Below are positions 1-5,036 of a DNA stretch of 5,036 nucleotides, piece by piece. How positions within the stretch are numbered: the stretch's first letter is position 1; each line of letters opens with the position of its first letter. Below the pieces are notes generated by a model that was given only the letters and a program-made list of their open reading frames with translations, was not told where the DNA came from and did no database searches. The position numbers and the translations under genes were made by a program. Origin of the DNA: Planctomycetota bacterium (GTDB lineage Bacteria; Planctomycetota; Phycisphaerae; UBA1845; PWPN01); assembly GCA_020346805.1 (NCBI GenBank), contig CP070790.1:3845109-3850144 (forward strand), given 5' to 3'.

Positions 1-299
1 AGTCGACGGTAGTCTTTGGTAATGAAAGGGCTGCCGCCCACAATTTGCTTGGAAAATTCGATATACGGATCATACAGGTCACAGAGGGCGGTAATTTCCA
101 TGTCAGCAGTGTGTGCCCTGAAAGCGTGAATCATAGGAACACCGCGATGGCCCAGGCCGATGAAACCGAGACCAACCCGTTCATTGGCCCCTTTAACCTT
201 CCCGTAGCTCGATGCACTTAAGCTGGATGCTAGGCCATAAGCTGCCCCGGCGACTACTCCCTGCCGCATGAATTCTCGTCGACTTTGTTTATCGATCAC
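1..299 (-). CDS. Gfo/Idh/MocA-family oxidoreductase, Tat-exported, N-terminal part (cut by window edge)
   Basis: Only the first 99 codons are inside the window. The protein opens with a twin-arginine signal: residues 6-11 read SRREFM, followed by a weakly hydrophobic Ala/Gly/Val stretch (about 14-30), so export in folded form by the Tat pathway is likely. A Rossmann nucleotide-binding start follows: RVGLGFIGLGHRG at about 41-53 contains GxGxxG (G48, G50, G53), and ITALCDL ends the second beta strand with D74, the usual place for an acidic residue contacting the NAD(P) ribose. In this family the N-terminal domain binds NAD(P)(H) and the C-terminal domain, absent here, sets the sugar or polyol substrate, so the substrate cannot be named. 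I chose the GTG at 299-297 because a perfect AAGGAGG lies 9 nt upstream and because the next ATG (269) would remove the Tat motif. The cupin gene lies 78 nt upstream on the same strand, so co-transcription is likely. Tat-signal members of this family are very common in Planctomycetes. Confidence 0.9.
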   Translation of the reverse strand, partial: MIDKQSRREFMRQGVVAGAAYGLASSLSASSYGKVKGANERVGLGFIGLGHRGVPMIHAFRAHTADMEITALCDLYDPYIEFSKQIVGGSPFITKDYRR

Positions 300-308
300 C
301 GTCGAGTT

Positions 309-315
309 CCTCCTT
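309..315 (-). promoter_or_regulatory. Shine-Dalgarno sequence for the oxidoreductase
   Basis: On the minus strand this reads AAGGAGG and sits 9 nt before the GTG at 299. It decides the start codon: it supports the GTG that includes the twin-arginine signal over the ATG at 269, which lacks such a site. Confidence 0.8.
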
Positions 316-377
316 TTTATAATAATGAGATTGCTTTATATTTTTGTAGTTATTCTGTTCCGAGCTCTTGAGCAGCG

Positions 378-926
378 TTACTGTTCGACCATCACAAACT
401 GCCGATCGCCTGAACTGTAAACGATCACCGCCCGCATCGGTTCCGACCCGGCGGTCTTGGCCCTGTGCGGAACACCGGTAGGAATGCGGATCATCTGGCC
501 GGCTTCGAGCATAACCGTCTTGTCGCCGATTCGGTGCTCGCACGAGCCGGACAGCATGTAGAGGATCTCCTCGCAGTTTGGATGGGTGTGTAACGGATTT
601 TCCTGGCCGGCGTTGATTTGTACCAACCCGAAGGTCATCTCCGCCTTGGGATCGATCTTATCGTTCATCAACCACTTAAGCCAACCCCACGAATGCTCGA
701 CCCTTTCCACTTCAGTGAAACATTGAACGAGGGTAGTGAGCGCCTGATCATCGATCTTGGTTACATTCATATCATTCGTCCCTTTGGGCGGAGCGGAACA
801 ACTGACTACCGTACATGCTGAGGCGGTAAGGGCCGCCAGCGCCACCTTCTGCCAAACCGGCTGCACACGTACTGCAAAGTCTTTCAGAGGATAGCGAGTA
901 GATAAATTCGTGTCATTGAAGAACAT
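378..926 (-). CDS. cupin-domain protein with signal or lipoprotein-like N terminus
   Basis: The product is 182 aa with a single small beta-barrel cupin domain. Cupin motif 1 is complete: G107, H113, H115, E120, G127 fit G(X)5HXH(X)4E(X)6G. Motif 2 is nearly complete: G143, P149, G151, H154 fit G(X)5PXG(X)2H, with Thr where the consensus has Asn. H113, H115, E120 and H154 are the expected metal ligands, so a mononuclear metal site is likely. Single-domain cupins include sugar-binding, isomerase and dioxygenase proteins; I cannot tell which this is. Residues 27-43 (K27, then an Ala/Leu/Val run ending in TVVSC) look like a signal peptide or lipobox with Cys at 38 or 43, but the 26-residue stretch before it is long. 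Start: ATG at 926 has AGGAGG 6 nt upstream. An in-frame ATG at residue 53, preceded by a weaker AAAGGGA, would give a cytoplasmic cupin of about 130 aa. The Tat-exported oxidoreductase follows 78 nt downstream, which fits a shared envelope pathway. Confidence 0.85.
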   Translation of the reverse strand: MFFNDTNLSTRYPLKDFAVRVQPVWQKVALAALTASACTVVSCSAPPKGTNDMNVTKIDDQALTTLVQCFTEVERVEHSWGWLKWLMNDKIDPKAEMTFGLVQINAGQENPLHTHPNCEEILYMLSGSCEHRIGDKTVMLEAGQMIRIPTGVPHRAKTAGSEPMRAVIVYSSGDRQFVMVEQ

Positions 927-932
927 AAATAA

Positions 933-938
933 CCTCCT
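933..938 (-). promoter_or_regulatory. Shine-Dalgarno sequence for the cupin gene
   Basis: AGGAGG on the minus strand, 6 nt before the ATG at 926. It favours the start that includes the signal-like N terminus. The longer reading that begins at 968 has no such site and would place this sequence inside the gene. Confidence 0.75.
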
Positions 939-1096
939 GTTGTCTGCGGGATACCTGGCGGAATCCAAGTTCCTCGAACCACTGGTCTACAAAACCCACA
1001 TATCCAATTCTAGGCCGTCATTCTATTTATGCCGGGGCGCGGCGGCAATGATTTATCCTGCTCCTATACTGTGTTCGAAACGATTGACTGAGGCGT

Positions 1097-1131
1097 ATTA
1101 TAAATTCTATTGGCCCGTGCCCGATCAGGCA
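1097..1131 (-). promoter_or_regulatory. candidate promoter for the cupin-oxidoreductase pair, with an overlapping palindrome
   Basis: The gap between the cupin and the second pseudopilin (927-1194) holds a perfect TATAAT on the minus strand at 1102-1097. No TTGACA-like box lies 16-18 nt upstream. Where the -35 box would fall there is instead an imperfect palindrome, TGCCcgatcaGGCA at 1118-1131, with 6 of 7 pairs matching. Transcription from here would give a 5' leader of about 165 nt before the cupin start. A promoter without a -35 box but with a dyad at that place could depend on an activator. This is inference: a single TATAAT and a 14-nt imperfect dyad are both possible by chance. Confidence 0.3.
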
Positions 1132-1194
1132 GTAATAAGCACATCATAATCTACCGGCAGGCAATTTACCATAAGGTTTATCTACCGCCCGATC

Positions 1195-2088
1195 CTACAG
1201 GGGCGGCCGGTTACTCGGATCGTCCGAATCCAAATAGGGTGTAAATAACGAGATCCCTATACTCTTGATTCGTGGATCCTCAACGTGACTGTCGAAGAAC
1301 AGCATGTTGGCCCGTTCGCCATGCCGCTTATCGTCGATCATCCTCGGATTGGATCCCCACCAAAACGCCTCCACCGACCAGATGTCATGTTTGTTGAACA
1401 GTGTCCACTGTAGATTTCTGTTGGCATCTACCAGGTATGCGAGTTGCCCGGGGTAAGGTATTTCATCCAGTTTAGTGGAACGCTGATTCCTTTTCTTGGT
1501 GTCTAATGCCAAGGCTTTATCAAGTTGAAAGGCGTTGACCGCATAGTCGTAGGGTTGCTCGTCGACCACTTCCCTGTTCTCCAGAGGGAGGGCATACAGA
1601 TCTCGACCCTTAGGGAAGGAGGGACACTGCAGAACTTCCATCCTGGCAAAAATGGGGGCCAACATTGCGTCCCGCTTTGCTCTTTCATCCTCTACCTGGC
1701 TTGTATTATGCGGATCTATTTCACGGGGAATCAGAGGGTAACGCGGCCCGCCAAGGTAGCGAGAAAAACGTTCCGGAATCAGCATGCTGAGTCTATTAGG
1801 CAAATGGGTATACTCACGTGGGATATACCCCTTGTTTTCCTCGGCATACTGGGTCATTGCGTAACCAAAGGTGTGCAGATTTGTCCCGCAAACCATCATC
1901 CGGGCATTTCGACGGGCTGCAGACAGCGAGGGTATCAATATCGATATCAATAAGGCAATGATAGCCACCACCACCAATACCTCAATAAGCGTGAAACCTC
2001 GAATAGGGTGTTGGCCCGATCTCCATTGGAACCTAGGGAGAGCTTTTCGCCGCGTGGTCCTTTTATTCATGAACTCACAAAAAGACAC
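1195..2088 (-). CDS. prepilin-type N-terminal cleavage/methylation protein with H-X9-D motif (pseudopilin paralogue 2)
   Basis: The product is about 297 aa. A basic leader is followed by G31|FTLIEV, a class III (type IV prepilin) processing site with Glu at +5, then one hydrophobic helix (about 37-56) ending in IPSLSAAR. A prepilin peptidase would cut after G31 and the helix would anchor or assemble the mature protein. The globular part has two Cys shared with its paralogue (about 67 and 155, the latter in LQCPSFP). Near the C terminus H256 and D266 lie in HGERANMLFFDS, matching the prepilin-associated H-X9-DG motif except that Gly is Ser. Such proteins are greatly expanded in Planctomycetes and related phyla; their role is largely unknown. 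Start: a GTG at 2088 has GGAGG 6 nt upstream. An ATG lies between that GGAGG and the GTG, and an open reading frame continues to 2133 without a ribosome site; ATG at 2070 is also possible. The zinc-ribbon gene lies 61 nt upstream, probably in the same transcript. Confidence 0.88.
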   Translation of the reverse strand: MSFCEFMNKRTTRRKALPRFQWRSGQHPIRGFTLIEVLVVVAIIALLISILIPSLSAARRNARMMVCGTNLHTFGYAMTQYAEENKGYIPREYTHLPNRLSMLIPERFSRYLGGPRYPLIPREIDPHNTSQVEDERAKRDAMLAPIFARMEVLQCPSFPKGRDLYALPLENREVVDEQPYDYAVNAFQLDKALALDTKKRNQRSTKLDEIPYPGQLAYLVDANRNLQWTLFNKHDIWSVEAFWWGSNPRMIDDKRHGERANMLFFDSHVEDPRIKSIGISLFTPYLDSDDPSNRPPL

Positions 2089-2094
2089 GGCCAT

Positions 2095-2099
2095 CCTCC
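2095..2099 (-). promoter_or_regulatory. Shine-Dalgarno sequence for pseudopilin paralogue 2
   Basis: GGAGG on the minus strand, 6 nt before the GTG at 2088. An in-frame ATG (2094-2092) directly abuts it and so is badly placed for initiation. This is why GTG is preferred as the start. The leader upstream of FTLIEV would then be 31 residues. Confidence 0.5.
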
Positions 2100-2149
2100 G
2101 CTGCAACTCCTCACCCGTTTTCGCCGGCACCATTTGGGTTACTCGGAAA

Positions 2150-2521
2150 TTATTTTTTGTCCGGTGGGGCCTCTACCGGGGTGGAATCAATGCGTTCCAA
2201 ATTGCCGGAGCCGCACTTCAAACAGTAGGGCTCGCGCAATTCCCTATCGTACTTAAATGTATCGATAGGCACGATCGTACCGCATTTGGCGCAGCGCATC
2301 GCCGGCCATACGCCCCTCACCCCGCATTTGGGACACTCCGCTGGCCGATTACTGATGTCACCCTTGTAATAATGACCACATGCAGAGCATGCCAACCACT
2401 TGACCATCCTGATGCTTTCCGGTTCGGCAGTGACAGATTTAAAGGACAAGACAATAACCAGGATTATCAGTCCGATCAGCAGAACACAGCCAACCACGGA
2501 TACCCATTTTGACTCAAACAT
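2150..2521 (-). CDS. small membrane-anchored protein with two zinc ribbons
   Basis: I do not recognise a named family. The product is 123 aa from the ATG at 2521. One N-terminal transmembrane helix (about residues 7-27, GCVLLIGLIILVIVLS) is followed by a region with four CxxC pairs: C45/C48 and C63/C66 make one zinc ribbon, C77/C80 and C100/C103 a second. Three of the four pairs are followed directly by Gly (CxxCG), and so is C66, as is typical of zinc-ribbon knuckles. The C terminus is a short charged tail rich in Pro, Glu and Lys. Because of the K28 after the helix, the ribbons may face the cytoplasm, but topology is not certain. The role is unknown; zinc ribbons of this kind usually bind proteins or nucleic acid. 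A GTG 16 codons upstream (2569) is in frame, but neither start has a strong ribosome site; I chose the ATG because the membrane helix then begins normally. The gene sits between two paralogous pseudopilin genes, 61 nt before one of them, so a link to their assembly or quality control is possible but unproven. Confidence 0.8.
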   Translation of the reverse strand: MFESKWVSVVGCVLLIGLIILVIVLSFKSVTAEPESIRMVKWLACSACGHYYKGDISNRPAECPKCGVRGVWPAMRCAKCGTIVPIDTFKYDRELREPYCLKCGSGNLERIDSTPVEAPPDKK

Positions 2522-2740
2522 AATCGTCTTCAGCCTCGAACCGTCTGTACCTCGCAATCCGTAGGGCACATACCCGAGATCAGCCCCAACTTATAAACTC
2601 CGCGTAGCCCATCCGGTTTTAATCAGCCACATGGGACAGCAGTCCAAAATAATTCCTGAATCCTCTTGTCAAATTATAATAAACTAACAAAACAGGTGTT
2701 TGTCACCATTTTTTATTTGCCATTACTTGTCAATATGATC
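2522..2740 (-). promoter_or_regulatory. intergenic stretch with a possible -10 box (2673-2678) for the zinc-ribbon gene
   Basis: This 219-bp AT-rich gap separates the first pseudopilin from the zinc-ribbon gene. On the minus strand a perfect TATAAT lies at 2678-2673, without a convincing -35 box at the right distance. Two TTGACA sequences are also present, about 60 nt apart, but neither has a good -10 box 16-18 nt downstream. A weak AT-rich hairpin (AAAC/GTTT around 2690-2701) precedes a T-rich stretch and could attenuate transcription after the first pseudopilin. I cannot decide whether the zinc-ribbon gene has its own promoter or is reached by read-through. Confidence 0.25.
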
Positions 2741-3586
2741 TTACGGTGGTTGGTGCTGCGGATCGTTCGGATCCAAAAGGGGCGTAAACATTGATATCTT
2801 CACACTCTTGATTCGGGGACTCTCAACATGGCTGTCGAAGAACAGGGCATTGGTGCGCCAGTTGTGGCGGTTATCATCGATCATCCTTGAATTGCTGCTC
2901 CACCAGAGATTCTCCACGTGCCAGATGTCATGGTAGCGAAATATTGCCCACTGTAAAGCTCTGTTCGCCTCTGTAAGGTAAATAAGTTTTCCGGAATTAC
3001 GTATTTTATCCAGCTTAGTGACTTCCGGCTTCCCTCCCTTGTAGGAAGCCCCACGCTCAATCTGGAAGGCGTTGACCACATAGTCGTAGGGTTGATCGTC
3101 GATAACCACATCGGTTGACAGAGGGAGCGCATTCCGGCCCCGATCCTTTGGGAAGGAGGGACACTGCAGCATTTCCATCCTGGCAAAAATCGGGGCCAGC
3201 ATTTCATCGCGTTTCTGTATGTTTTCCTCTCCCTGGGCAATATAAGCCGGATCTTGATCACGGGGGATCAGAGGGTAACGCGGCTCGCCAAGGTATCGCG
3301 AAAAACGATCCGGAACCAACAAGGCATTGTTTTGGACCTGGTAGTCACGTGGGATAAATCCCTTGTTTTCCTGGGCATACTGGGTCATCGCAAAACCAAA
3401 GGTGCGGAGATTGGTAGCACAGATCGCCATCCTGGCGCTTCCGCGAGCAGTAGATAACGAGGGCAGCAATATCGATATCAGCAGGGCGATGATGGCCACC
3501 ACCACCAACACCTCGATCAGGGTAAATGCGTTCTTAGGTAGTTGTTTTCCCAACCGATGCGATCTCATAAAATAGACAACATGCAT
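2741..3586 (-). CDS. prepilin-type N-terminal cleavage/methylation protein with H-X9-D motif (pseudopilin paralogue 1)
   Basis: The product is 281 aa. A short basic leader is followed by A20|FTLIEV, a type IV prepilin-like processing site with Glu at +5. The residue before the cut is Ala, not the usual Gly. One hydrophobic helix (about 26-41) ends in LPSLSTAR. The soluble domain shares with the downstream paralogue Cys at about 56 and 142 (LQCPSFP), the blocks RFSRYLG, PRYPLIPR, MLAPIFARME and QPYDY, and the Trp-rich HDIW...WW segment. Near the end H241 and D251 form H-X9-D, followed by Ser where the family motif has Gly. In Planctomycetes such proteins occur in many copies and are thought to be processed by a prepilin peptidase; the function is unknown. 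Start: ATG at 3586. Only a weak AGGA lies about 11 nt upstream, and ATG at 3568 (residue 7) is an alternative that keeps the processing site. It is the first gene of the minus-strand set, facing the divergent secreted-protein gene across about 860 bp. Confidence 0.88.
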   Translation of the reverse strand: MHVVYFMRSHRLGKQLPKNAFTLIEVLVVVAIIALLISILLPSLSTARGSARMAICATNLRTFGFAMTQYAQENKGFIPRDYQVQNNALLVPDRFSRYLGEPRYPLIPRDQDPAYIAQGEENIQKRDEMLAPIFARMEMLQCPSFPKDRGRNALPLSTDVVIDDQPYDYVVNAFQIERGASYKGGKPEVTKLDKIRNSGKLIYLTEANRALQWAIFRYHDIWHVENLWWSSNSRMIDDNRHNWRTNALFFDSHVESPRIKSVKISMFTPLLDPNDPQHQPP

Positions 3587-4446
3587 AATTATTTTAATCC
3601 TTAAATAATTCTGCTGACCGGTCCATCATACAAAATCATGCTCCGCATATAGCTTAACTGAATAACATATAATTTATAAAACATATTTAATTATTATTCA
3701 TTACAAATTCCGGCCCTCTCCTTCATTATCTAACTCCCATTCCATGTGCTGTCTTTCATAAGAGTTGGGTCAATATAATTCGAACAATACTTACCCGTTT
3801 TCTCCGCTTGGTAAAGAGACCGGGCCTTCGAGGGCAGATCAATAATTATCGGGTAAACATCCATAGTGTGACTATTTTTTTGAACGAGAACTTAAAAAGG
3901 TAAATATATCTTATATTGGGATGCAGATCAATAGACTAAACCGGTAGTTGCATTAAATATTCGCCCGGACGTATGAATAACCGGGTTCAGGTCAAGTAGT
4001 AATTCAAAAGATTTTCGTTTTTTTTTATCTCTGATGCATAATTTGTGGTGAAAAATGAAACTGGTAAGAGTATAATCGATTCCATAATTGATAATACCAT
4101 TATCGTGCGGCAAACGAGCATGGTAAACATAACAAATCAAAGAAGTATCAGGTAGGTGGAAAAGAGGTTCATTTGCTGATCGAACTTATTCTAAACCAAA
4201 TACATTTTTTGTCGGCATCGAAAGAATAATACCCAATCAGTTCGCTCGCATACCGCCTTATTTTTCATCGCTTATTTTGTTGTGCGAAAGGTTGACATTT
4301 TCTTGGTATGACTTTCAAGGGAAAGAAGCTGGTCGATAACCAAACCGGGCCATCCATTACTTAACTTTTCAGTGGCTCGGCCGGACTTAATATAAAAAGC
4401 TTCCGTATTTCTTTTACAATAAATCATTCTACTGGAGGACCAAGGA
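3587..4446. other. AT-rich divergent intergenic region, no supported gene
   Basis: About 860 bp separate the first pseudopilin (minus strand) from the secreted protein (plus strand). The stretch is visibly AT-rich, with stops in all frames. The only sizeable frame, on the minus strand at 3928-4140, begins with TTG, has no ribosome site and shows no recognisable protein pattern. It holds scattered short inverted repeats (CCCGG/CCGGG at 3964-3985, TTACCCG/CGGGTAA at 3791-3856) and a run of nine T at 4018-4026, none forming a clear terminator. Promoters for both flanking genes should lie here. On the plus strand there is a TTGACA at 4292-4297 without a fitting -10 box and a TATAAA at 4391-4396 without a fitting -35 box. 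A structured RNA or regulator-binding region cannot be excluded. Confidence 0.55.
4434..4438 (+). promoter_or_regulatory. Shine-Dalgarno sequence for the secreted repeat protein
   Basis: GGAGG, 8 nt before the ATG at 4447. It fixes the start that gives the complete signal peptide. Confidence 0.8.
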
Positions 4447-5036
4447 ATGGGAACCCTAAAAGACAAAAGTAGATTGACTCTGGTTACATTCTTTGCCCTC
4501 GGGATGGCCATGGTTAGTCCGGCCTTGGCTGGGACACATCAATGGACCAACCACACCGGGGACGGTCTCTGGTCTACCGATATGAACTGGTTTGATGATG
4601 ATGTTTCCGGTACTGATCCTATGGCTACTACCGGTCCTTATGGATGGGGTTTTTACTGGACACCGGGGAGTCAGAATAACGGCCAAAACCAGCACGCGGC
4701 TATTGGTGATCACGGCCCTAAGGGCTACTTAGGCGTTGGTGAGGCGGTGGTGGATTATAACTCGCCTAACCTCTACTTTTTTTTCATCGGCACCGGCTCG
4801 GTACGTGTCTTGGCCGGTGGCGACATTGACGCCTCGGCCAGGAGTCGTGTTGGTGGAACCGCTGCCGGAGCAGTAGGTGTGCTTACCGTCGAAGGTGGAC
4901 CATCAATATGCTCATTCCAGTACAATCAATATCATCTGGGAGGTGATGCGAATTTAAGAGGCCTATGGATTGGAGCTGATGGCGGCACTGGTACGCTTAA
5001 TATACTTAACGACGGCGGAGTATCTTGTGGCTGGAA
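4447..5036 (+). CDS. secreted glycine-rich beta-repeat protein, N-terminal part (open at window edge)
   Basis: The first 196 codons are present without a stop. The ATG at 4447 follows GGAGG by 8 nt. Residues 1-28 form a typical Sec signal peptide: K5, K7 and R9, a hydrophobic core (about 10-23), then SPALA|G with an AxA cleavage site. The mature protein begins with a W33...GDGLW42...NW48 pattern. This pattern is frequent at the start of secreted planctomycete and verrucomicrobial proteins with autotransporter-associated or PEP-CTERM-type beta-strand repeats. Glycine-rich repeats follow, with the common core G-x-G-x-L/V-x-V/I: GTGSVRVLAGG (115-125), GAVGVLTVEGG (141-151) and GGTGTLNILNDGG (179-191). 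They probably build a right-handed beta-helix or similar solenoid outside the cytoplasm. There are no catalytic residues to recognise, and the anchor (PEP-CTERM, dockerin, Por-type or autotransporter) would be in the missing C-terminal part. Cys155 and Cys194 could form a disulfide or be unpaired. Its divergent position suggests separate regulation from the pseudopilins. Confidence 0.85.
   Translation, partial: MGTLKDKSRLTLVTFFALGMAMVSPALAGTHQWTNHTGDGLWSTDMNWFDDDVSGTDPMATTGPYGWGFYWTPGSQNNGQNQHAAIGDHGPKGYLGVGEAVVDYNSPNLYFFFIGTGSVRVLAGGDIDASARSRVGGTAAGAVGVLTVEGGPSICSFQYNQYHLGGDANLRGLWIGADGGTGTLNILNDGGVSCGW

Larger units (their letters stand above)
1195..3586 (-). repeat. diverged tandem gene duplication (pseudopilin pair) around a single zinc-ribbon gene
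   Basis: The two pseudopilin genes align along almost their whole length in protein and DNA. In the first 50 mature residues 41 are identical, with lower identity in the middle. DNA blocks still match exactly, for example 20 nt at 1613-1632 and 3150-3169, and 18 nt at 1636-1653 and 3173-3190. The copies are in the same orientation, and the zinc-ribbon gene between them has no duplicate. An old duplication, or transfer of one copy, explains this. No short flanking repeats or mobile-element ends were seen. Confidence 0.8.

Noticed and set aside
289..543. 84-aa frame on the minus strand spanning the cupin end and the start of the oxidoreductase
   Set aside because: It is an out-of-frame shadow of the cupin gene, rich in Arg/Asp as expected for a wrong frame, and overlaps two well-supported genes.
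1871..2512. 213-aa plus-strand frame opposite the zinc-ribbon and second pseudopilin genes
   Set aside because: It covers two minus-strand genes with clear motifs and shows no recognisable domain; its length results from the codon pattern of the opposite strand.
2688..2703. Intrinsic terminator after the first pseudopilin
   Set aside because: The stem is only about 4 bp of mostly A-T pairs; too weak to call as a terminator, mentioned only as possible attenuation.
3791..3856. TTACCCG...CGGGTAA enclosing two short hairpins, resembling a three-way-junction riboswitch
   Set aside because: Seven-base inverted repeats at this spacing are expected several times by chance in 860 bp, the inner stems are only 4 bp, and I could not match it to a known riboswitch consensus.
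3964..4026. CCCGG/CCGGG hairpin followed by a run of nine T, as a terminator
   Set aside because: The T run lies more than 30 nt after the 5-bp stem and no plus-strand gene ends here.
3928..4140. 70-aa open frame on the minus strand in the intergenic region
   Set aside because: It starts with TTG, has no ribosome site, lies in AT-rich DNA and shows no motif or protein-like pattern.
4292..4297. Perfect TTGACA upstream of the secreted-protein gene
   Set aside because: No acceptable -10 sequence occurs 15-19 nt downstream; the closest TATGAC is only 9 nt away.
4272..4713. Minus-strand frames opposite the secreted-protein gene
   Set aside because: They lie antisense to a gene with a clear ribosome site and signal peptide, and have no domain features.

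Overview
The window looks like chromosomal DNA of a bacterium from the Planctomycetes/PVC group, most likely a Phycisphaerae-type lineage. The evidence is a combination of traits rather than a single marker. There is a Tat-signal Gfo/Idh/MocA oxidoreductase, two prepilin-type (FTLIEV) proteins ending in a variant of the H-X9-DG motif, and a secreted glycine-rich beta-repeat protein that opens with a 'GDGLW....NW' stretch. Coding regions have mixed, moderate GC, and the gaps are clearly AT-rich. No rRNA, tRNA, CRISPR array, transposase or integrase was seen.

Layout. Positions 1-3586 carry five genes, all on the minus strand. In the direction of transcription they are: a prepilin-like protein (3586-2741), a small membrane-anchored double zinc-ribbon protein (2521-2150), a second prepilin-like protein paralogous to the first (2088-1195), a cupin with a signal- or lipoprotein-like N terminus (926-378), and the N-terminal third or so of a Tat-exported Gfo/Idh/MocA oxidoreductase (299-1, cut by the window edge). 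An AT-rich gap of about 860 bp (3587-4446) without a convincing gene follows. A divergent plus-strand gene then begins at 4447 and runs off the right edge. It encodes a secreted protein with a clear Sec signal peptide.

How the genes may work together. The minus-strand genes probably form two transcription groups. One is pseudopilin, zinc ribbon, pseudopilin, with gaps of 219 and 61 nt. The other is cupin plus oxidoreductase, with a 78 nt gap and strong Shine-Dalgarno sequences in front of both genes. The second pair looks like a small exported or envelope carbohydrate-metabolism module, but the substrate cannot be read from sequence. The two pseudopilins are clearly related to each other at protein and DNA level and lie either side of the zinc-ribbon gene, which has no second copy.

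Novelty. Nothing here is a convincing new defence or mobile system. The most unusual arrangement is the pair of diverged pseudopilins bracketing a membrane zinc-ribbon gene. Other items worth a look are the variant processing and C-terminal motifs of the pseudopilins, the exported cupin next to a Tat oxidoreductase, and the long empty divergent intergenic region.
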